Source: Verrucomicrobiales bacterium
GTDB taxonomy: Bacteria > Verrucomicrobiota > Verrucomicrobiia > Verrucomicrobiales > DEV007
NCBI GenBank assembly: GCA_017991025.1
Contig: JAGNMT010000291.1
Span: 1 to 5,448, forward strand
Length of the DNA stretch: 5,448 nucleotides
Direction: 5' to 3'
Each line of letters starts with the position of its first letter. Positions within the stretch are counted from its first letter, which is position 1. The notes beneath the pieces were generated by a model. It did no database searches. It was given only the letters and a program-made list of their open reading frames with translations, and was not told where the DNA came from. A program made the translations under genes and the position numbers. Shown here in pieces: positions 1-5,011 of this stretch.

Positions 1-1
1 C

Positions 2-85
2 CTTTGGAAAATCGAACTGACCGGCAAAGGGGGACCGTTCACGAAGTTTTTGCAGACATTTGAGGTCAAGGTGATACCGGCGTAA
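2..85 (+). CDS. C-terminal end of an unidentified protein (cut by left edge)
   Basis: This frame is open from the window edge to a TAA at 83-85 and gives 27 residues, starting LWKIELTGKGG and ending FEVKVIPA. Alternating hydrophobic and polar residues suggest closing beta strands of an extracellular or beta-sandwich domain, but no family can be named from so little. The competing plus frame starting at base 1 stays open only to a TGA at 61-63 and looks less protein-like. The next gene starts 108 bp downstream on the same strand, so co-transcription is possible. Between them (86-193) there is only a short CCGCT/AGCGG hairpin (107-126) without a T run, and no clear promoter. The call rests on an open frame and plausible composition only. 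Confidence 0.45.
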   Translation, partial: LWKIELTGKGGPFTKFLQTFEVKVIPA

Positions 86-193
86 GGCGATCTCTGACTT
101 TTACCGCCGCTTTGATTAGTGAGCGGTTTGAAACGGCGCCTGGATTGATTTTTGTTCTTGCTTCGGAGGATGCCTGACTCTCAGGATAGCATC

Positions 194-1138
194 ATGCGTC
201 GTATTTTCATTCTTCAGTTCGCGTGCGGTTTCCTCATGGGCTCCCTTGCTCCGATTCATTCGGCTGAGTATGAGTTGACGGCTGAGCAGCGAAAGATACC
301 CCTCGAAGCTGATGTCAGCGGGTCGCCAAAGGCGAAGATCGTCATGCTTGCGGGTAGTCCGAGTAACAAACCGGGACAGCATGAGTATTTCGCAGGATGT
401 GTCCTGATGGCGCATTGCCTCACCCAGACGACTGGTGTTGCAACGGTGATGGTGGCGAATGGCTGGCCGGAGAACGAAGGGATTCTGGACGGGGCAGCGT
501 CTGTCGTTCTTTATATGGACGGAGGAGCGAAATTTGCTGCGCTTCCGCGGGAGCGATGGGATCGCTTGAAGCGTCTCATGGCCGCCGGGACCGGCCTGGT
601 TGTGCTGCATCAGGCCGTGGATATCCCGGCCGGGCAGGCGACGGAGTTTCAGTCATGGCTGGGAGGGGTCTGGCAGGCGGACCGGGGATCTCGCGGGCAT
701 TGGGACATGAGTTTTTCGGATTTGCCTTACCATGAGATTTTGCGAGGGGTGCAACCGTTCTCGGCCCCTAAGGATGGCTGGCTTTTTAATCTAAATTTTG
801 CCGCAAAGGGTGTTACGCCCATCCTTGGTGGAGCCGTTCCCGATAAGGCCCGCACCACGGCAGACGCCAAAGGCCATACAGGTCGGGCTGAAGTCGTTGC
901 GTGGGCTTACGAACGCGCAGGCGGCGGGCGGTCTTTTGCATTCACCGGTTGTGATCTGCATCAGAACTGGGAGCAGGAGAGTCAGCGTCGACTCGTCGTG
1001 AACGGAATACTCTGGACCGCCGGCATCGGAGTGCCGGATGGCGGTGCGCCGGTAGCGTGTGAGGCGGGGCTGCTCAAGGCGAATCTCGACAGAAAAGTAT
1101 TTTTGAAACCAGCTTCGACAGCAGTTCCGAAGCGTTGA
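194..1138 (+). CDS. secreted ThuA-like domain protein
   Basis: The product has 314 residues, nearly all one ThuA-like domain, a class I glutamine-amidotransferase-like fold. The family is named after ThuA of rhizobial trehalose utilisation, and its biochemical activity is poorly defined. Residues 1-24 form a signal peptide: MRR, a hydrophobic stretch, then a likely cleavage after HSA before EYEL. There is no lipobox, so the protein is probably periplasmic or exported. Family-like blocks, in order, are KIVMLAGSPS (48-57) with GQHEYFAG (61-68), GWP (90-92) with VVLYMDGG (104-111), GLVVLHQAVDIP (134-145), HWDMSFSDLPYHEILRGV (169-186), VAWAYER (235-241) and SFAFTGCDLHQNW (247-259), followed by VVNGILWTAG (268-277). 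The ATG at 194 is chosen because AGGA at 183-186 sits 7 nt upstream and the signal peptide begins there. An in-frame TTG at 152 and ATG at 170 would add residues before the signal peptide. Many PVC-group bacteria have multiple such proteins, often near sugar or sulfatase genes. The substrate is unknown. Confidence 0.88.
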   Translation: MRRIFILQFACGFLMGSLAPIHSAEYELTAEQRKIPLEADVSGSPKAKIVMLAGSPSNKPGQHEYFAGCVLMAHCLTQTTGVATVMVANGWPENEGILDGAASVVLYMDGGAKFAALPRERWDRLKRLMAAGTGLVVLHQAVDIPAGQATEFQSWLGGVWQADRGSRGHWDMSFSDLPYHEILRGVQPFSAPKDGWLFNLNFAAKGVTPILGGAVPDKARTTADAKGHTGRAEVVAWAYERAGGGRSFAFTGCDLHQNWEQESQRRLVVNGILWTAGIGVPDGGAPVACEAGLLKANLDRKVFLKPASTAVPKR

Positions 1139-1223
1139 TGTTTTCAGCCTGTTGCGCCGGGAGATCCATTTACGCCTGAATCAAAGGGTTATCCCGGTCG
1201 CCCGCCGCTTGATTCCATTCCAC

Positions 1224-1260
1224 AAAAAAATCCCGAACCGCATTGAAGCGGCCCGGGATT
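1224..1260 (-). terminator. rho-independent terminator of the aldolase gene
   Basis: Read on the minus strand, the stem is AATCCCG-GG-CCGC, the loop TTCAAT, and the return GCGG-TT-CGGGATT. It has 11 pairs with a small GG/TT mismatch and runs straight into seven T residues (the A run at 1224-1230 on the plus strand). It lies 43 bp beyond the fba stop codon. In the plus direction there is no T run after the hairpin, so it should serve fba rather than the convergent ThuA-like gene. Confidence 0.88.
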
Positions 1261-1302
1261 AAATGAAGAAAGCTTTGGGAAGCAATCGCGACGGTCAATT
1301 CC

Positions 1303-2337
1303 TCAGACCTGACCGCTGATGGATTTGCCGGAGGATAGCAGATCATCACAGGCAACCGCGACGCGGGCGGCCATGCCGAGTTCCGCTGCCTTGAGGTAGG
1401 CGCGAGGATCGTAGACTTTTTTGTTGCCGATCTCGCCATCTACTTTGAGGACCCCATCGTAGTTCCTGAACATGTGCTCAGCGATGGGACGGGTGAAGGC
1501 ATACTGGGTATCCGTGTCGACATTCATCTTGATGACTCCGTAGCCGAGGGTCTCACGGATCTCTTCGAGGGAGGAACCGGAACCACCGTGGAAAACGAGG
1601 TCAAATTCTGCCGCAGCACCGAACTTGGCGGTCACCGCATCCTGCCCCTGTTTGAGGATCTTCGGGCGAAGTTTGACTGCTCCAGGCTTGTAATGGCCGT
1701 GCACGTTCCCGAAGGTCGCGGCAAAGGTGAAACGACCAAGGGGGTGCAGTGCCTCGTAAACGGCGAGCATGTCCTCGGGAGTAGTGTAAAGATCGGCATC
1801 GGGAGTGTCTTCGCTACCGGCGGCACCGTCCTCTTCTCCGCCGACGACGCCGGCTTCGACTTCGAGAATAATTTCATTCTCCGCGCACATCTTGAGATAT
1901 TGCTGCGAGAGCGTCATGTTCTCGGCGAGGGGAAGTTCCGAGGCGTCGAGCATGTGATTCTGGAAGAGGTTGTTTTCCCCGCGGGCACGACGCCTGGCGG
2001 TTTCTTCAATGAGAGGGGTGAGGAACTCCGGGGCGACCAGAGGACGGCAGTGGTCGGTGTTCAGGGCGACGAGGACGTCGTACTGGGAGGCGAGGCGGTG
2101 CGTCAGCTCGGCGAGAGCGATCACGCCGAGGACGGTGTTCTTGTGATTGAGGCCGGAAGCAAACTGCCCGGCTCCGGTGGAGAACTGGATGATCCCGTCC
2201 GATTTTTGATCGGCAAAGGCTTTCAGCGCCGCGTTGATCGTGACGAGATTGCTGCAATTAATGGCAGGATAGGCATAGCCGCCTTTTTGGGCGGCGTCCA
2301 ACATGGCTGCGAACTGTTTGGGTGTGGCTACTGGCAT
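1303..2337 (-). CDS. fba: class II fructose-bisphosphate aldolase (type A)
   Basis: This cytosolic zinc enzyme of glycolysis and gluconeogenesis interconverts fructose 1,6-bisphosphate with dihydroxyacetone phosphate and glyceraldehyde 3-phosphate. At 344 residues it has the usual length for the family. The active-site blocks are present: NTDHC (93-97; D95 catalytic, H96 zinc ligand), EVEAGVVGGEEDG (159-171; E161 corresponds to E. coli E174 and E168/E169 to the mobile-loop E181/E182), FGNVHG (209-214; H213 zinc ligand), FHGGSGS (249-255; H250 zinc ligand) and NVDTDTQ (272-278; N272 and D274 bind substrate). N93 replaces the His found at the matching E. coli position (H107), which I take to be a tolerated variant. 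The GGEEDG loop and overall layout indicate subclass IIA. The ATG at 2337 has AGGGGAG 7 nt upstream. The gene stands alone, with its own terminator, convergent with the ThuA-like gene and divergent from aat. I see no good -10/-35 pair for it. Confidence 0.96.
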   Translation of the reverse strand: MPVATPKQFAAMLDAAQKGGYAYPAINCSNLVTINAALKAFADQKSDGIIQFSTGAGQFASGLNHKNTVLGVIALAELTHRLASQYDVLVALNTDHCRPLVAPEFLTPLIEETARRRARGENNLFQNHMLDASELPLAENMTLSQQYLKMCAENEIILEVEAGVVGGEEDGAAGSEDTPDADLYTTPEDMLAVYEALHPLGRFTFAATFGNVHGHYKPGAVKLRPKILKQGQDAVTAKFGAAAEFDLVFHGGSGSSLEEIRETLGYGVIKMNVDTDTQYAFTRPIAEHMFRNYDGVLKVDGEIGNKKVYDPRAYLKAAELGMAARVAVACDDLLSSGKSISGQV

Positions 2338-2344
2338 AGTGACG

Positions 2345-2351
2345 CTCCCCT
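2345..2351 (-). promoter_or_regulatory. strong Shine-Dalgarno sequence of fba
   Basis: AGGGGAG on the minus strand (CTCCCCT on plus) ends 7 nt before the fba ATG. It fixes the start and is the strongest ribosome-binding site in the window. Confidence 0.85.
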
Positions 2352-2356
2352 AAGGC

Positions 2357-2368
2357 CTGAGCGCTCAG
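2357..2368. repeat. perfect 12-bp palindrome upstream of fba
   Basis: CTGAGCGCTCAG is perfectly self-complementary with no spacer. It sits 5 bp upstream of the fba Shine-Dalgarno sequence in the divergent fba-aat region. The place is suitable for an operator or a leader hairpin, but I know no regulator to match it. A 12-bp perfect palindrome is expected about once per 4 kb by chance, so function is only a suggestion. Confidence 0.4.
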
Positions 2369-2431
2369 TTTTCAAGCACCGATTGTGTTGTTTTTTGGGG
2401 GTTGAATTTCGCGGTCCGATGCTTTTTGAGA

Positions 2432-2460
2432 TTGTCAAAAACGGGGAGCGATTCTAATCT
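2432..2460 (+). promoter_or_regulatory. candidate sigma70-type promoter of aat
   Basis: TTGTCA at 2432-2437 matches the -35 consensus at five of six positions. After an ideal 17-bp spacer, TAATCT at 2455-2460 keeps the key T, A and final T of a -10 box. Transcription would start near 2467, about 10 nt before the aat ATG, giving a very short leader. On the minus strand the same bases contain a perfect TTGACA (2433-2438), but no -10 lies at the right distance toward fba. Confidence 0.5.
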
Positions 2461-2476
2461 GCTGGTCTTCAAAGGG

Positions 2477-3079
2477 ATGTCTGAGTCAATCTTCACCAGA
2501 GAGGGATATATACGGCCCGCGGTTCTCATCGCGGCCTATAGGGGAGGCATGTTTCCGATGGCGATGGACAACCGGGGGGAGATCGGCTGGTTCTCCCCGG
2601 ACCCGAGGGGAGTGATCCCTCTCGACGAGTTTCACATTCCGCACGGCTTGAAGCGGACCTTGAAAAAAGATCTTTTCGAGATTCGCATTGATACCGCTTT
2701 TTCCGGGGTGATGAAAGGCTGTGCCGACCGGAAGACAACCTGGATCAGCCGCGAGATCGTGAACAGCTATGAGAAGCTTTTCGAACTCGGCTATGCCCAT
2801 TCGGTTGAAGCCTGGCGGGACGGGGAGCTTCAGGGCGGTCTTTACGGTATTTCAATCGGCGGGGCCTTTTTCGGGGAATCGATGTTCAGCCGGGCGACGG
2901 ATGCTTCGAAAGTGGCGTTGGTGGCCTTGATTGACCGGCTCAAAGCGAGGAATTTTCAACTTCTCGATACCCAATGGACGACCGATCACTTGAGTCATTT
3001 CGGTTGCCGGGAGATTCCAAGGTATGAATATCTGCGGCAGTTGAACCGGGCGCTCTTGGTGACGACGACGTTTAACTGA
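2477..3079 (+). CDS. aat: leucyl/phenylalanyl-tRNA-protein transferase
   Basis: Aat transfers Leu or Phe from charged tRNA to the N-terminal Arg or Lys of proteins, making N-degrons for ClpS/ClpAP. It acts in the cytosol. The product has 200 residues, a short form compared with about 234 in E. coli. Family blocks are YRGGMFPM (21-28), WFSPDPRGVIPL (38-49), TWISREIVNSYEKLFELGYAHS (88-109, shown to H108-S109), GLYGISIGGAFFGESMFS (121-138), DTQWTTDHLSHFG (164-176) and IPRYEYL (180-186). E134 in GESMFS and D164/Q166 in DTQ correspond to the E. coli active-site residues E156, D186 and Q188. The ATG at 2477 is chosen because the preceding 25 codons, back to a TTG at 2402, cover the candidate promoter and do not resemble the family. 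AAAGGG touches the ATG directly, so there is no properly spaced Shine-Dalgarno. The gene is not next to clpA or clpS, and it ends 5 bp from the stop of convergent thiS. Confidence 0.94.
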   Translation: MSESIFTREGYIRPAVLIAAYRGGMFPMAMDNRGEIGWFSPDPRGVIPLDEFHIPHGLKRTLKKDLFEIRIDTAFSGVMKGCADRKTTWISREIVNSYEKLFELGYAHSVEAWRDGELQGGLYGISIGGAFFGESMFSRATDASKVALVALIDRLKARNFQLLDTQWTTDHLSHFGCREIPRYEYLRQLNRALLVTTTFN

Positions 3080-3084
3080 GTCGC

Positions 3085-3288
3085 TCAACCACCCGCGACC
3101 ATGCGGATGACCTCGACGATATCCCCGTCCTGAACGGTATGCTCGTCGAATTCACGGCTCAGGATCGCGTCACCATTCAATTCAACGAGTACGGGTTGCA
3201 GAGCAAGGCCGAGGGTTTGGATCATCGCGGAAAGGGTGAGCGACTCTTCAATAAACTGGCGGGACTGGCCGTTTAAAGTCACGATCAT
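3085..3288 (-). CDS. thiS: ThiS sulfur-carrier protein for thiazole synthesis
   Basis: This 67-residue ubiquitin-like (beta-grasp) protein ends in Gly-Gly (MVAGG). In the family this C-terminus is adenylated by ThiF, loaded with sulfur as a thiocarboxylate, and delivers the sulfur to ThiG during thiamine thiazole formation. Matching features are the start MIVTLNGQ, the central VLVELNGDAI (33-42) and DGDIVEVIRMV (54-64) before the Gly-Gly tail. The start is the ATG at 3288: its ATGA overlaps the thiH stop by 4 bp, which suggests translational coupling, and there is no separate Shine-Dalgarno. An upstream in-frame start at 3330 would add 14 residues of unfitting sequence. MoaD is a related Gly-Gly protein, but the length and the thiH partner favour ThiS. 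Convergent aat ends 5 bp away, and no terminator is visible between them. Confidence 0.93.
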   Translation of the reverse strand: MIVTLNGQSRQFIEESLTLSAMIQTLGLALQPVLVELNGDAILSREFDEHTVQDGDIVEVIRMVAGG

Positions 3289-4445
3289 GCTGTCAAGGGG
3301 GCGAGAATGGAAGCGTCCCAGTCTTTCCAAACCGGTTCGAGCCGGACCGAGCGGAGGTAGGCGGCGACGGCGGCAGGAGAGCGCTCATCCGCGATGTCGA
3401 ACTGTCCGGTGGCAGTGGTTTCCCCCGGACGGGTAGCGCAGGCGGTGGCGGCAGCGGCTCCAGTCTCGACGCGTCTTCCCTTGACCGTGAGATGGACGTC
3501 GTCAGCTCCCTCCCCGGTATAGCCGCCGGGTTCGGTGTGGCTGCCGGCACTGACAGAGGTGACGCAGAGGGGAAACAGGGAATTCCGGAGCGATTCTGAC
3601 TCGCGGGTGCTGAGGACAATGCCGACCTGAGGGAAGCAGACCCTGAAGGCGCAGAGAGTCTGGACAAACTCGGCATCAGTCATCGTGTGCTGCGGCAGAA
3701 AATCTCCCGCTGCCGGCCGCAGCCGGGGAAGACTAATGGTGAAAGTGGCTTTCCAACAACGGCGATAAAGATACTCAAGATGGGCGGCGAGCCGCAGCGT
3801 GTCGTATCGCCAGTTGGCGAGGCCCATCAGGGCACCTATGCCAATGCGGCGGAATCCGGCCTCGTAACCCCGCTCGGGGCATTCGAGGCGCCAGTCGAAG
3901 TGCTTTTTCGGCCCGGCGGTATGGTAATCAGCGTAGGCGGCGCGGTTGTAGGTCTCCTGGTAGACGACGAGGCCTTCGCAACCGGCATGCACAAGTGGTG
4001 CATACTCCGGTGTTTCCATCGGGCCGACCTCGATCGCAATGGTCGGGACAAAATCGCGCAATGCCGCGATACAGGCTTCGAGGTAGCCTTCCGAGACAAA
4101 TCGGGGGTGTTCCCCGGCGACGAGGAGAATATGTCGGAAGCCCAGGCCGGCGAGATGGCGGGCCTCTTTCACGACCTGATCGACCGTCAGGGTAGTCCGG
4201 AGAATCGGATTATCGCGAGAGAATCCGCAATAAGCGCAGTTGTTAACGCACTCGTTTGAGAGATAAATCGGAGCGAAAAGGCGCATGGTGCGCCCAAAAT
4301 GCTGACGAGTCGTCGCGACTGACTCCGCCGCAAGGGATTCCAGCCCGGCCGGGCTCATCGGTGCGATGAGGCTCTGAAAGCGCGAGAGGAGAGGCGGAAG
4401 CGGAGCCCCGGCATCGAGGGCATTGAGTGGTTCGACAAACGACAT
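3285..4445 (-). CDS. thiH: 2-iminoacetate synthase (ThiH, tyrosine lyase)
   Basis: ThiH is a radical-SAM enzyme that splits tyrosine into p-cresol and dehydroglycine (2-iminoacetate), the C-N unit for the thiamine thiazole made by ThiG. The product has 386 residues. The [4Fe-4S] motif is C66-x3-C70-x2-C73-G-F within YLSNECVNNCAYCGF (61-75). Family blocks follow: LLVAGEHP (107-114), VYQETYNRAAY (161-171), GIGALMGLANWR (202-213), SLPRLRPA (238-245), STRESESLRN (279-288), SAGSHTEPGGY (299-309) and the C-terminal EPVWKDWD (370-377). An extra stretch of roughly 30 residues lies between GGY and QFDIADERS compared with E. coli ThiH as I recall it. There is no HydG-type C-terminal cysteine cluster. 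The ATG at 4445 is preferred to an in-frame TTG at 4481, which adds 12 residues rich in Pro and Arg; neither has a clear Shine-Dalgarno. It forms an operon with thiS. No TPP riboswitch motif (CTGAGA) is seen upstream. The enzyme is oxygen-sensitive, so its use instead of ThiO hints at an anaerobic or facultative lifestyle. Confidence 0.95.
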   Translation of the reverse strand: MSFVEPLNALDAGAPLPPLLSRFQSLIAPMSPAGLESLAAESVATTRQHFGRTMRLFAPIYLSNECVNNCAYCGFSRDNPILRTTLTVDQVVKEARHLAGLGFRHILLVAGEHPRFVSEGYLEACIAALRDFVPTIAIEVGPMETPEYAPLVHAGCEGLVVYQETYNRAAYADYHTAGPKKHFDWRLECPERGYEAGFRRIGIGALMGLANWRYDTLRLAAHLEYLYRRCWKATFTISLPRLRPAAGDFLPQHTMTDAEFVQTLCAFRVCFPQVGIVLSTRESESLRNSLFPLCVTSVSAGSHTEPGGYTGEGADDVHLTVKGRRVETGAAAATACATRPGETTATGQFDIADERSPAAVAAYLRSVRLEPVWKDWDASILAPLTA

Positions 4446-4546
4446 GCGCTGCCAACATAGCGGGGGCGGGCGGGTCGGCAACGCCTCTTCTGTCAGAAAA
4501 AAGGCAATCTTGGGGTGTTATTGAGAAAAGAACGTTAAAAAAACCG

Positions 4547-4575
4547 TTGCCAAACTTCTTTAGCACCGGTAATAA
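4547..4575 (+). promoter_or_regulatory. candidate promoter of acpP
   Basis: TTGCCA (4547-4552) matches the -35 consensus at five of six positions. It is followed by a 17-bp spacer and TAATAA (4570-4575), a weaker -10, giving a start near 4582 and a leader of about 26 nt. An alternative -10, TACAAT (4585-4590), is a better hexamer but has no -35 at normal spacing. The surrounding 4500-4607 stretch is AT-rich compared with the genes, as expected for a promoter region. Confidence 0.45.
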
Positions 4576-4580
4576 ACCGG
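4566..4580. repeat. inverted repeat CCGGT-N5-ACCGG over the acpP -10
   Basis: Two perfect 5-bp arms, CCGGT (4566-4570) and ACCGG (4576-4580), flank AATAA. ACCGG also occurs as a direct repeat with an 11-bp period (4565-4569 and 4576-4580), about one helical turn. The site covers the proposed -10 of acpP and lies in the shared upstream region of thiHS. It could be an operator. Short repeats of this size do arise by chance several times in a window this long, so only the position makes it notable. Confidence 0.35.
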
Positions 4581-4607
4581 ACAATACAATTCTATTCCCC
4601 TTTCCAA

Positions 4608-4853
4608 ATGGCTGACGCATCAATCGAAGACAAAGTAAAAAACATCATCGTTGAACAACTGGGTGTAAGCGAAGATCAAGTGAAGTCCGAGGCCAAGTTC
4701 GTCGAAGATCTCGGTGCCGATTCGCTTGACACGGTCGAACTGGTGATGGCTTTCGAGGAGGAGTTCGACATTACCGTTCCCGATGAAGATGCGGAAAAGC
4801 TTACCAGTGTGGGCGAAGTCATTTCCTACATCCAAGGGAAGTCAGAGAAATAA
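4608..4853 (+). CDS. acpP: acyl carrier protein
   Basis: AcpP carries growing acyl chains on a 4'-phosphopantetheine arm during fatty-acid synthesis in the cytosol, and donates them for lipid A and phospholipid synthesis. The product is a typical 81 residues and acidic. The attachment site is S39 in GADSLDTVELVM (36-47), where AcpS adds the prosthetic group. Helix I (VKNIIVEQLGV, 10-20), FVEDLGADSLD (31-41), FEEEFDITVPDEDAEKL (49-65) and VGEVISYI (68-75) match primary-metabolism ACPs, not polyketide carriers. The ATG at 4608 opens the usual N-terminus. The preceding bases, ATTCTATTCCCCTTTCCAA, hold no Shine-Dalgarno sequence, which is odd for a highly expressed gene. It has its own promoter candidate and a strong terminator, and no fabD, fabG or fabF lies next to it, so it appears to be transcribed alone. 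Confidence 0.97.
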   Translation: MADASIEDKVKNIIVEQLGVSEDQVKSEAKFVEDLGADSLDTVELVMAFEEEFDITVPDEDAEKLTSVGEVISYIQGKSEK

Positions 4854-4883
4854 AATTTCTCTTTCCCTTCATTGCTTTTCATT

Positions 4884-4918
4884 AAAATGCGTCTCCCGGG
4901 GAGGCGCATTTTTGTTTT
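4884..4918 (+). terminator. rho-independent terminator of acpP
   Basis: A 13-bp stem with one G-U pair (4884-4896 with 4900-4912) closes a 3-nt CGG loop. The right arm ends CGCATTTT and continues with T-G-TTTT. It starts 31 bp after the acpP stop. The left arm begins with four A residues, so the hairpin could also work in reverse, but no minus-strand gene ends here. Confidence 0.92.
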
Positions 4919-5011
4919 CAGGCCGCATCACCGGCTTATTTAAAGCGGATTGATCGCTTAAGGATTGGATTTCCCCCGGGTTTCCGTTTAGTTTCGCCGC
5001 CACGAATACTC

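Noticed and set aside
107..126. CCGCT/AGCGG hairpin as a terminator for the upstream partial gene
   Set aside because: The stem is 5 bp with a 10-nt loop and is followed by only three T residues, too weak to call.
116..610. A 164-codon minus-strand frame over the ThuA-like gene
   Set aside because: It is rich in Arg, His and Ser with no domain pattern, and it overlaps the signal peptide and first half of a clear ThuA-like protein on the other strand.
2433..2438. Perfect TTGACA on the minus strand as the -35 of fba
   Set aside because: At 16, 17 and 18 bp downstream on that strand the hexamers are GACCGC, ACCGCG and CCGCGA, none resembling a -10 box.
1474..2457. A 327-codon open frame on the plus strand covering most of the aldolase gene
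   Set aside because: It lies antisense to a gene with every catalytic motif of class II aldolase. Long antisense frames are common opposite GC-rich genes with strong codon bias. Its translation has no recognisable motif, and it runs into the aat upstream region.
3687..4259. A 190-codon open frame on the plus strand inside thiH
   Set aside because: It is antisense to the radical-SAM core of ThiH, including the codons near the cysteine motif. It has no family resemblance and no ribosome-binding site.
4446..4481. N-terminal extension of ThiH from a TTG at 4481
   Set aside because: The 12 added residues are Pro/Arg-rich and unlike ThiH N-termini, and no Shine-Dalgarno sequence supports the TTG over the ATG at 4445.
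4446..4607. Possible TPP riboswitch upstream of thiH
   Set aside because: Thiamine genes often carry one, but the minus-strand leader lacks the CTGAGA core and the matching downstream conserved segment. Only a 4-bp hairpin near the start codon is visible.
4943..4959. AAGCG-N7-CGCTT inverted repeat upstream of the gene at 5012
   Set aside because: The arms are 5 bp and do not extend, no promoter element coincides with them, and such repeats are expected by chance.
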